From NCBI GenBank assembly GCA_013298985.1, contig JAAFJS010000038.1, positions 1-32,346 of the forward strand: a DNA stretch of 32,346 nt. The letters are read 5' to 3'. Position numbers and translations under genes: made by a program. This DNA comes from Cytophagales bacterium (GTDB taxonomy: Bacteria > Bacteroidota > Bacteroidia > Cytophagales > Thermoflexibacteraceae). This document shows, in pieces, positions 23,731 through 31,277 of this stretch; within the stretch, counting starts at the first letter, position 1; the number at the start of each line of letters is the position of its first letter. A model generated the notes under the pieces. It had not been told where the DNA came from, did no database searches, and saw nothing but the letters and a program-made list of their open reading frames with translations.

Positions 23731-25012
23731 ACAAACCTGTTGCCATTGTCAATTTTCCTCTCTCTCCAATCAATTTTTCTCTCATATTTAATTTTCTAAA
23801 TAACTCCAAAGGGTTTGTTGCTGCATTTGCGCGTCTTCTTGCCTCTGCCAAGAGTGGTCTTACATCAGTTCTGAATACATTTTGCATCATTTCTTGTGCC
23901 TTCACTGTATCGTTATTATCCTGAATATCAGATAGTTCAGCCCTATTCACCAGTAATGCCTGTGCGTAAGCGATTTTGATAGCTTCTACTGATTGTAGCA
24001 AGTCTTCCAGAGGGTCTTTCACATTGTGGCTGGCATCAATCATCCAAGCAGGATACGGATTTTTAGTATTTTTATCTTCCATTCCCTCTACTAACTCATT
24101 GAAAATCAGGAATAATTGATACGGTTTCATGCAGCCAACGGTCAGGTCGTCATCTCCGTACTTAGAATCGTTAAAGTGAAAACCGCCGAGCTTGCCTTCC
24201 ATCATCAGCGTTGCCACGATTTGTTCTATGTTGGTATTGGGCAGGTGATGCCCCAAATCCACCAAGGTAAATGCCTGATGCCCCAACTTATTTGCCAGCA
24301 AAAACGAAGTCCCCCAGTCTTGGATAACCGTCGAATAAAAATTAGGTTCGTAGGGCTTGTATTCTATAAATAGTTGCCAATCAGCAGGTAAGTGAGCATA
24401 AATTTCTTGCAAAGATTCCAACGTTCGCTGCAAGGCTTTCCTGAAATTTTGCTGGGCAGGAAAGCACGAACCATCGGCGAGCCAAACCGTAATTGCCTTA
24501 GAACCAAGTGCTTCACCATGCTTGATGACCTCAATATTATGCTCGATTGCCTGCCTTCGGGTATCCCTGCTTGCGTGCGAAAGTGAGCCAAATTTATAAG
24601 AGTGAAGCTGATTTTTTTGGTCTTGGAAAGTATTGGAATTGACCGCGTCAAAAGCAATCCCAAAACTGCTTGCATAAGACTTGATAAAATCTGCATTTTC
24701 GGGAATGTCCCAAGGAATATGCAGGGAAATAGCTCCACTGGAACGGTTTAGCGAGTGCAACAAGCCAATGTCTTCAATTTTTTCTTCTAAATTTCGCGGC
24801 TCGCCCCCGCCCGCAAACCTCCCAAAACGCGTACCGCCTGTGCCTAACGCCCACGAAGGAATGGCTATCTGGAAATTGCTTAGTTTTTGAATAATTTTTT
24901 CAACATCAATGCCTTGATTTTCAAGGGTTTCTGCCAAAAAATCAAACTGCCTTTGGTGCTGTTTTTCGTGTTGATGATTGTGTTCCTCAATTTGTTCTTT
25001 GTAAATTTTCAT
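23729..25012 (-). CDS. rhaI: L-rhamnose isomerase-type sugar isomerase
   Basis: A 427-residue TIM-barrel sugar isomerase of the Pseudomonas-type L-rhamnose isomerase group (xylose-isomerase-like, unlike Escherichia coli RhaA). It would convert L-rhamnose to L-rhamnulose. Metal-binding blocks are seen in FIEYKPYEPNFY (Glu), LVDLGHHLPNTN (Asp/His) and FHFNDSKYGDDDLTVG (His/Asp). The start of the barrel, ALGTGGTRFGRF, is the known substrate-entry motif. The last segment, EARRRANAATNPLELFR, is typical. It sits on the same strand as the aldolase/dehydrogenase fusion but 5.3 kb upstream of it, with unrelated genes between. No rhamnulokinase or rhamnose transporter is in the window. Confidence 0.88.
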   Translation of the reverse strand: MKIYKEQIEEHNHQHEKQHQRQFDFLAETLENQGIDVEKIIQKLSNFQIAIPSWALGTGGTRFGRFAGGGEPRNLEEKIEDIGLLHSLNRSSGAISLHIPWDIPENADFIKSYASSFGIAFDAVNSNTFQDQKNQLHSYKFGSLSHASRDTRRQAIEHNIEVIKHGEALGSKAITVWLADGSCFPAQQNFRKALQRTLESLQEIYAHLPADWQLFIEYKPYEPNFYSTVIQDWGTSFLLANKLGHQAFTLVDLGHHLPNTNIEQIVATLMMEGKLGGFHFNDSKYGDDDLTVGCMKPYQLFLIFNELVEGMEDKNTKNPYPAWMIDASHNVKDPLEDLLQSVEAIKIAYAQALLVNRAELSDIQDNNDTVKAQEMMQNVFRTDVRPLLAEARRRANAATNPLELFRKLNMREKLIGERGKLTMATGL

Positions 25013-25076
25013 ATTTAATGGTTTTAATAACGCACTGTTTTGTATAGGAAGGGAAGGAAATTTATAGGAAAAATAA

Positions 25077-26339
25077 TCATATTTCGTACTGTTTTTTCTC
25101 TAAAAAGGCTTTTTCGGCTTTGGCGTGTGTAAGCAAGGCAGCCTCCTGCCAGTATTTTCTGGCATTTGCCAAATCACCAAGTTGGGCATATAACTCGCCC
25201 AAAATAGCAGGAAGCAGGTAAAATTTTTTGAGAGAATGCACATTTGGGATTTGCATTATCGCCTCAATTCCCTCCTTTGCGCCCTTCATTTCACCAATCA
25301 CTACAGCGCGATTCAGTGCTACAACTGGGTCATTTTGAAGAAGATACAGCCAATCATAGCATTGCAAAATCTGCCGCCAATTCGTTTGCGCGTAGCTGGG
25401 CGCGATACAATGCTCATAAGCAATGCTCGCCTCCAGATGATAACGACTCATTTTTTCGCCATTTGCACCTTTGCGAAGAAAAAACGCGCCCTGAGCTATC
25501 AATTCCATGTCCCATAGTTCTCTATTTTGGTCTTTCAAAAGCAAAATATTTCCTGCCTCGTCCACCCTACTTTTGAAGCGAGCCACGTGGAAACACATCA
25601 GCGCAAGCAAGGCAAATACTTGTGGCTGTGCAGTTTGTGAATTTTCTGTAAGCATAAATGCCAAGCGCATCGCCTCTTGTGCCAAGTCCTGCCGCACCAA
25701 CAAGTCGCTTTCTGTCGAGTTATAACTTTCATTAAAAAGCAAATAAATCGCCGTTAGCACGCTATCCAAACGCACTTCTATTTCTTGGGGAGAAGGAATC
25801 GCCAAGTGAATTTTCTCCTCTCGGAATTGCTGTTTTGCACGATAAAGTCGTTTGGTAATGGTTTCTTCGCTGGAAATAAAGGCTTTGGCAACCTCTACAG
25901 TGCTAAAACCACACAAAATTTTCAGAATAAGCGCAAGCTGTCCTTCCTCATTGATAGACGGGTGGCAGCAGGCAAACATCATTTTGAGCAGGTCGTCCTT
26001 AATTTCGCTTTCCTCAGTGAGTTTGTTGATGGTAAACTGTAGCGTATATTCCGATTTGAGCAATGCCGTATTTTCTTTGGCAAACTCCTTTTGGTGCTTT
26101 TCTCTCCGAATCACGTCAATCGCCTTATTTTTAGCGACTTGCATGAGCCAAGCGGCAGGATTTTGAGGCAGACCACTGATTTTCCATTGCTCATACGCGC
26201 GCAAAAGCGTTTCCTGCACGATGTCTTCGGCAAGTTCAACATTGTGTTTTCCAAAAATTTTGGTGAGGACAGCCAGCATTTTGCCTGATTCTCGGCGAAA
26301 AAGATGCTCGATGGTTTGGTTTAAAGACTCAACGTTCAA
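25077..26339 (-). CDS. ECF sigma factor with C-terminal extension (ECF42 type, DUF6596)
   Basis: A 420-residue RNA polymerase sigma factor. Sigma region 2 spans residues about 10-75 (KHNVELAEDIVQETLLRAYEQW), region 4 about 115-165 (CGFSTVEVAKAFISSEETITKRLYRAKQ). The long C-terminal part (FNESYNSTESDLLVR, then TPR-like helices to 420) is the extension of the ECF42/DUF6596 group. These sigma factors usually lie next to a DGPF/YCII-domain gene and lack a classical anti-sigma factor; no such neighbour is seen. The start is TTG at 26339: there is no ATG between it and the upstream in-frame stop, and a good promoter lies 23 bases before it. The next ATG would cut into region 2. Confidence 0.88.
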   Translation of the reverse strand: MNVESLNQTIEHLFRRESGKMLAVLTKIFGKHNVELAEDIVQETLLRAYEQWKISGLPQNPAAWLMQVAKNKAIDVIRREKHQKEFAKENTALLKSEYTLQFTINKLTEESEIKDDLLKMMFACCHPSINEEGQLALILKILCGFSTVEVAKAFISSEETITKRLYRAKQQFREEKIHLAIPSPQEIEVRLDSVLTAIYLLFNESYNSTESDLLVRQDLAQEAMRLAFMLTENSQTAQPQVFALLALMCFHVARFKSRVDEAGNILLLKDQNRELWDMELIAQGAFFLRKGANGEKMSRYHLEASIAYEHCIAPSYAQTNWRQILQCYDWLYLLQNDPVVALNRAVVIGEMKGAKEGIEAIMQIPNVHSLKKFYLLPAILGELYAQLGDLANARKYWQEAALLTHAKAEKAFLEKKQYEI

Positions 26340-26361
26340 CGGATTTTCGTTTTGATACCTT

Positions 26362-26390
26362 CAAAGTTAAAAAATTGGATTGAAAACAAA
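26362..26390 (-). promoter_or_regulatory. Promoter of the ECF42-type sigma gene
   Basis: On the minus strand TTTG (26390-26387), a 17-base spacer, then TAACTTTG (26369-26362), an exact -7 box. It leads directly into the TTG start at 26339 and supports that choice. Confidence 0.6.
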
Positions 26391-26479
26391 AGAAAAACAA
26401 GTACATCAAATTTTTTAAATCTAAAATGGTGATTTTCGAAAAAAAATCGCCAAATTTAAGCTATAAAATCGCTGAACAA

Positions 26480-29185
26480 ATGAAAATTGTCCAAAAACTA
26501 TTTGCAAAAACTATTTCCTTCATTCTTTTTTTCTGTATTTTCTTTTTTTCACTTCGTTCTAATGCACAAATCACGCGTCAAATGCAAAAGAATCTCAACA
26601 ATCAAATGGATTTTAGTAACTATGCCACAGAGCAAATACAGCGCATGGTGAAAAGTTTTTATGATTTTCACACATCATTGAAAAGTGCAAAAAAAAGTAA
26701 ACGTGAAATATGGCTCAGATACCAATGTCCGTATCAGTTTGAGGCATATTATTACGAACAAGCACAGAGCCAAAGTGCGAATATAGGAAATCAGCTAAAA
26801 GTACAATCAGAAGCCCTAAAAAATGCCTTAGACTTGGTAGATGAAAAATGTAAGGCAATAGAAATTTATGTTCGACTCAAAGATTATGAAAAAGATAATT
26901 TGGAAAAAGGATTTGCTTTAATCAATGAAATTCAACCACTTATAATAAATTTTAGAAAAGCAAAAGGCGACTATGAAAGCAAAATCAATGAGATTTATCA
27001 AAAATCAAAAGGAAATAGTGCAAATCCAGCCTATGTACAGTGCGAAAAAAATATGCACCAAATCTTAGAAAAAGACAAAAAATTGATTGATATTTTGATG
27101 CTAAATTTTAATGATGAAATCCACACAGGCTGGGCAAAAGACGAAATTCAACAAAACATCAATGAGGTTGCTGTTTTTCTTGGAGAAATACAAAAAAATA
27201 TTCCTAAGATAGACTACCCTGCTTCACATTATTATACCTCGTTCCTTGACTGCGCCAGAGATTTCCAAGTACACAAAAAATATACGATTGATGGCTATAA
27301 CTTTGAGGCGCAGCAGTCCGACGCGCACGCAAACGCAGCGTATTGGGGCTACATTAACCACTATGATGGCTGTCTTGTGCCTTTTTTTAATCAATTTGGA
27401 GATTTTACACAGGCAGGCAATCTTTTTCCCTTAAAAGCAGGAAAGATTGCGCCCATTTTTGAGCTAAAAAAACAGCGCGTCGAGGTGGATGCCAAAGCCA
27501 AGTTTTTCAAAGATATCGCGTATCAGCCTATTGATGTAAAACCTCAGAATAGTGCAATTTCTGTTTTGATGAATAATTCACTAAACAAATACATAGAATT
27601 TATCAATGAAGGCGTGCGCGTAAATAATAATTTGCTGAGAAGTTTGCAAAATCAAAACGTGAACCTGACCACTTTTGACTATGAAACGACTTTTTATTTT
27701 TACTATGACGACCACCAAATTCCGCAGTCCTTGTACCGAGAAACGATTTTAGAGAATAGGAATTTGCCTGAAAGTGTCAGAAAATCAATTAGTTCACAGA
27801 CAGAAGTTTTGTTTAATATGCTCAAAGAAATGGACGAGCTACGTCAGGAAGTTTTGCTTTTTGCCAAAAGTAATACACACAAAACACAGGGTTTTAAACG
27901 AATAGAAGAAATCAGAGATAGATACAAGTTTTTGTATGAAACCTTTGATAACTATAAAGAAAGATTGTTTTTGGATTTGAAAAAAATCTTTGATTCGTAC
28001 AAATTTGCAGATACGCAAAATAGCTGGGTAAAATCGTATCTTTCGCTTTCTGAGGTGGTGCAGGGTGATAAAGATTTGCTTTTTGCTGCCAAAAAATTTC
28101 ATACCAAAGAAAGCACAATATTTGCCTTTGATACAGAAAAACTCAATGTAAGTATCAGAAATTCAATTAGTAATGAGTTTTCAAATATGAAAGGTATCGA
28201 TAAAATAGGTCGCTATCATGGGCTTTGTCCTTACAATCCTTACGAGGACATAGGCACTGAATCTCAGCAGTTTATAGAATATGCGGCGAAAGTAGAAAAA
28301 AAGAAGTATGAGGATTTTATTTATAAGTACAATGCGATTGTGGATGAAAAAAATCGTTTTGTAGGATTAGCAAAAGTTTCACTGTTAAAAGAGGTTATTC
28401 AGCCTAATTTGTTTTTGCCCAAAGAACCTTATAAGCGAGATAAACCTACTGTTAGACAGACAGTTACGACTGATATTCGTACAAATAATCAAGTAAATAA
28501 TCCAAAAGACAAAGAGCTTGTTCATATAAAAAAACCTGATACGGTGCGCGTGGAAGTGATTAAGGAAGTGGTCAGGCATGACACGATTGTGATTCGTGAT
28601 ACGATTTATTTGGAAAAGCCGCCAGTGATTACCAAAGATTTTTATACGCTGGAAGGCTATGCGCCTAATAATCTGATACTTCTGCTTGATGTGTCGAGTT
28701 CGATGAATATGCCCGACCGTTTGCCGCTTTTGCAGGAATCGATGAAAAAGTTGGTAAATTTGTTGCGCCCCGAAGATGATATTTCGATTGTGGTGTATTC
28801 TGGTTCTGCACAAACTATTTTGCCACCCACCTCGGGCAAGGAAAAAGAGAAAATTATCAAGGTTATCGATGCCTTAGAGCCGCGAGGAAAAACAGACGCA
28901 AATGCGGGGCTTGCGCTGGCATACAAGGTGGCAAACCAAAAATACAAGTACGCAGGCAATAACAAAATAGTGCTGGCGACAGATGGTGAATTTGGCTTGC
29001 GCCCTGTGGTGCTGGAATTGATAGGACAGAACGCAAGTGCAGGTATCTCCTTGACTATCTTTAAGTTCGGGGAAAAACCAACGCCCAATTTGAAGCAACT
29101 GACAGATAGAGGGAAGGGAAATTTGGTAAGTATCAACCAAGAAAATGCAGCCGTTTTTATGATTCAGGAAGCAAAAAAGAAATAA
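26480..29185 (+). CDS. Exported protein with C-terminal von Willebrand factor A domain
   Basis: A 901-residue protein. The ATG at 26480 is chosen because it begins a clean signal peptide (MKIVQKLFAKTISFILFF, cleavage near SNAQ); an upstream start at 26426 adds a polar stretch. Residues 30-640 are mostly alpha-helical, charged and without a family I recognise. A linker near 680-720 is rich in Thr, Val, Ile and Asp (VIRDTIYLEKP). The vWA domain starts at about 730: DVSSSM (MIDAS Asp737, Ser739, Ser741), Thr805 and ATDGEFG (Asp835). An intact MIDAS suggests metal-dependent protein binding in the periplasm or on the surface. It is followed by a YbjN-like gene. Confidence 0.85.
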   Translation: MKIVQKLFAKTISFILFFCIFFFSLRSNAQITRQMQKNLNNQMDFSNYATEQIQRMVKSFYDFHTSLKSAKKSKREIWLRYQCPYQFEAYYYEQAQSQSANIGNQLKVQSEALKNALDLVDEKCKAIEIYVRLKDYEKDNLEKGFALINEIQPLIINFRKAKGDYESKINEIYQKSKGNSANPAYVQCEKNMHQILEKDKKLIDILMLNFNDEIHTGWAKDEIQQNINEVAVFLGEIQKNIPKIDYPASHYYTSFLDCARDFQVHKKYTIDGYNFEAQQSDAHANAAYWGYINHYDGCLVPFFNQFGDFTQAGNLFPLKAGKIAPIFELKKQRVEVDAKAKFFKDIAYQPIDVKPQNSAISVLMNNSLNKYIEFINEGVRVNNNLLRSLQNQNVNLTTFDYETTFYFYYDDHQIPQSLYRETILENRNLPESVRKSISSQTEVLFNMLKEMDELRQEVLLFAKSNTHKTQGFKRIEEIRDRYKFLYETFDNYKERLFLDLKKIFDSYKFADTQNSWVKSYLSLSEVVQGDKDLLFAAKKFHTKESTIFAFDTEKLNVSIRNSISNEFSNMKGIDKIGRYHGLCPYNPYEDIGTESQQFIEYAAKVEKKKYEDFIYKYNAIVDEKNRFVGLAKVSLLKEVIQPNLFLPKEPYKRDKPTVRQTVTTDIRTNNQVNNPKDKELVHIKKPDTVRVEVIKEVVRHDTIVIRDTIYLEKPPVITKDFYTLEGYAPNNLILLLDVSSSMNMPDRLPLLQESMKKLVNLLRPEDDISIVVYSGSAQTILPPTSGKEKEKIIKVIDALEPRGKTDANAGLALAYKVANQKYKYAGNNKIVLATDGEFGLRPVVLELIGQNASAGISLTIFKFGEKPTPNLKQLTDRGKGNLVSINQENAAVFMIQEAKKK

Positions 29186-29186
29186 C

Positions 29187-29227
29187 TACCCCAACCCCAG
29201 CCCTTCCCCAAGAGAGAAGGGAGAAAT
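29187..29227. repeat. Pyrimidine-rich hairpin repeat
   Basis: ACCCCAACCCCAGCCCTTCC followed by a small hairpin (CCCTTC 29201-29206 with GAAGGG 29216-29221), in style like 10089-10125. It lies in the short gap between the vWA and YbjN genes. Confidence 0.5.
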
Positions 29228-29268
29228 AATGAATAAAAATATTAAAATACTTTAAAACCAATCAAAAA

Positions 29269-29694
29269 ATGCAAGATTTACAATTTTATTACGACATGGT
29301 GGATAGCTGTGTGAAGGAACTTGGTGCTGACCCACTAAAAGCACGCCTACCTAATAAAAAGGGCGAATGGGAACTGACCAAAGGCTCTATCACGCTTTGG
29401 ATTTCGATTACTTATTTGGAGCAAAACAAGACTACTTATGTCCAAGTGCTTGCGCCTGTGGTGAATGTGCCTACGAGCAGTGTGCAAAAATTTTATGAGG
29501 AATTATTGGAAATTAACCATACGCTGTATGGCGTGGCGTTCACCAAATACGATAAATGGGTGTATATAAAGGCAATTCGTGAGGTGGAAGGGCTGGACAA
29601 CAATGAGCTTTTTAATATGATTACTCGCGTGGGGAATTATGCGGATATGTATGATGATGTGTTTTGGGCGAAATATAGCGCGAAGTTGGAGTAG
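29269..29694 (+). CDS. YbjN-domain protein
   Basis: A 141-residue soluble protein of the YbjN family, whose fold resembles type III secretion chaperones (two-layer alpha/beta). It begins with a helix (FYYDMVDSCVKELG), then antiparallel strands (TLWISITYLEQNKTTYVQVLAPV), a helix (VQKFYEELLEINH), further strands (YGVAFTKYDKWVYIKAI) and a last helix (NELFNMITRVGNYAD). This order matches the family. Function is unknown; in Escherichia coli YbjN affects stress and motility phenotypes. It follows the vWA gene by 83 bases, including a repeat, and ends in a strong terminator. Confidence 0.75.
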   Translation: MQDLQFYYDMVDSCVKELGADPLKARLPNKKGEWELTKGSITLWISITYLEQNKTTYVQVLAPVVNVPTSSVQKFYEELLEINHTLYGVAFTKYDKWVYIKAIREVEGLDNNELFNMITRVGNYADMYDDVFWAKYSAKLE

Positions 29695-29703
29695 TTTAGG
29701 GTC

Positions 29704-29739
29704 AAACCTGTCAGATTTTAATAAATCTGACAGGTTTTT
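29704..29739 (+). terminator. Strong intrinsic terminator
   Basis: A perfect 15-bp stem (29704-29718 with 29723-29737) with a TAAT loop and a T run. It separates the YbjN gene from the convergent oxidoreductase that ends at 29743; the minus-strand T tail is weak. Confidence 0.88.
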
Positions 29740-29742
29740 AAT

Positions 29743-30714
29743 TTATGGCATTATCAAGATTTTTCCTGTTCTGCCTTCGCCTTGTGCGTGTATGACGGCT
29801 TCTTTGTACTGAGCAAGTGAATATCTTGCGTCAATGGTAACTTTGAGTTCGCCGCTATTGAGCATCGTGATTACGTCTGCTCCTGCTTGTTTTCTTGCTT
29901 CCTTGTCTGCCTCTTGGAGCCAGCTTGTGAGCCAAAATCCTCTGATAATGAGTGATTTGAAAATCATCATTCCATTATTGACGGGTGTATCTTTTTGGCT
30001 CAACATTCCATAGACAAACATCTGTCCTTTATAAGCCAAACTTTGCAACGCCTGTGCGGTCAAGTCGCCTCCTGTGGCATCAAAGCAAGCATTTGCGCCT
30101 TTTTTATCAGTAAGTTCGCGCACACGTTTTGTCAGGTTTACTTCTTCTGTATTGACGACTTCGGTGGCACCAAGTGCTTTTAACTGTGCTACTTGGTCGT
30201 TGCGGCGAACGGTACAGATGGTTTTAATTCCTTTTTTGGAGGCAATCTGAACGACTAACTGGGCAAAAGTAGAGCCACCTGCCGTCAATATCAGCCATTC
30301 TCCTGCTTTCAAACCTGATTCATAGACCATTGCCCATGCAGTGAGTGGGTTTACAAATACCTGACAACCCACCTCAAAAGGCATGGTTTCTGGCAAGGGC
30401 ATCACCGCCTTGGCAGGAACGATAACGTATTCGCCCCAAGCCCCAATAGCGGTAAAACCCACTTTTGAGCCAATGGTTAGGTTTACTTCTGCGCCAACTG
30501 CTTCTACTGTGCCTGCTCCCTCAAAACCCGCGCCCGAAGGCAAGGAAGGACGGATTCCGTACACTCCGTTAATGAAAGCAATGTCTGATGGATTGATAGG
30601 GCTTGCCTTGACGCGAACAAGTACCTCGCCTGCTTGGGGTGTAGGTATCTCGCTATCAACAAGTTCTAATATTTTTTCAGGAGTTCCCGCGTTGTTAAAA
30701 ATAATTTTTTTCAT
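29743..30714 (-). CDS. MDR-family zinc-free NAD(P)H oxidoreductase (quinone/enoyl reductase-like)
   Basis: A 323-residue medium-chain dehydrogenase. It has the N-terminal GroES-like part (EVLVRVKASPINPSDIAFINGVYGIRP, GFEGAGTVEAVG) and a Rossmann domain (LILTAGGSTFAQLVVQIASKKGI, CFDATGG). The zinc-binding Cys cluster of true alcohol dehydrogenases is missing, so it should be a quinone oxidoreductase or 2-enoyl thioester reductase type. The ATG at 30714 is chosen; an ATG at 30789 would overlap the YciI gene by 14 bases and add 25 non-family residues. It is probably co-transcribed with the YciI gene, whose stop is 61 bases upstream. Substrate unknown. Confidence 0.88.
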   Translation of the reverse strand: MKKIIFNNAGTPEKILELVDSEIPTPQAGEVLVRVKASPINPSDIAFINGVYGIRPSLPSGAGFEGAGTVEAVGAEVNLTIGSKVGFTAIGAWGEYVIVPAKAVMPLPETMPFEVGCQVFVNPLTAWAMVYESGLKAGEWLILTAGGSTFAQLVVQIASKKGIKTICTVRRNDQVAQLKALGATEVVNTEEVNLTKRVRELTDKKGANACFDATGGDLTAQALQSLAYKGQMFVYGMLSQKDTPVNNGMMIFKSLIIRGFWLTSWLQEADKEARKQAGADVITMLNSGELKVTIDARYSLAQYKEAVIHAQGEGRTGKILIMP

Positions 30715-30775
30715 GGTTAAATACGAATTTGAAATGGTTTTAATTCTGTTTGAAAATGATTTGAGCAATACAGTT

Positions 30776-31066
30776 TTAGACACTGGCAACTCGGAAGTTT
30801 CTGATTTCTATTTTTTCCCAGACTTTTTGATTGATGTATGGCTCGGAGGCAGTGTAGGCATCAAATTCTTCTTGGGTTTCGAATTGGAGAACGATATTAG
30901 AGCCAATCATTTGTCCGTACTCATTGAGAATAGCGCCACCAAGTACAAAATTGCCTGTTTCTTTGAGTTTTTTGACTAATTCCAAATGGACAGGACGTGC
31001 TGTCATTCGCCGTTCTAATGCCTGCGCGTCTGTATGGTCGTAGGCGTGAATGAGATATTGTTTCAT
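30776..31066 (-). CDS. YciI-family protein
   Basis: A 96-residue ferredoxin-like alpha/beta protein of the YciI/YCII family. It starts MKQYLIHAYDHTDAQALERRM and carries RPVHLELVKKLKETG, in which the His is the conserved active-site candidate, and the VLGGAILNE and EPYINQKVWEKIEIRNF blocks. The ATG at 31066 gives the normal start; the one at 31099 adds 11 unrelated residues. It is the first gene of a likely two-gene unit with the oxidoreductase. It is the short YciI type, not the DGPF type that pairs with ECF42 sigma factors. Role unclear (hydrolase/lyase-like in some members). Confidence 0.88.
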   Translation of the reverse strand: MKQYLIHAYDHTDAQALERRMTARPVHLELVKKLKETGNFVLGGAILNEYGQMIGSNIVLQFETQEEFDAYTASEPYINQKVWEKIEIRNFRVASV

Positions 31067-31121
31067 ATTGGGTTTATGTTTTGAACGTTTTGTATGCAAA
31101 ATTTGGGGAGATAATTCTAAT

Positions 31122-31222
31122 TGTATGATAACCTCCCCCTACCCCAGTTGCACTGCGCCCCCAAAGGGGGAAAACAGCCTTTTATCTCCCTTTGGAGGAT
31201 ATAAAGTTTTAAGCATCATACA
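31122..31222. repeat. Palindromic element related to copy A, reverse orientation
   Basis: Ends TGTATGAT (31122-31129) and ATCATACA (31215-31222) are inverted copies. Its core, AAAGGGGGAAAACAGCCT and a nearby CTCCCTTTGGAGG, matches the reverse complement of the centre of the element at 8237-8372. It lies in the gap upstream of the YciI gene. Confidence 0.55.
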
Positions 31223-31277
31223 TTTGAAAGCACCACCAAATTCTGTGGCGTGAATTTGCGTAAATTTTTTATCAAAA

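Noticed and set aside
28385-28813. 142-codon frame on the minus strand
   Set aside because: It is antisense to the vWA gene and has an odd, His/Arg-rich composition typical of shadow frames.
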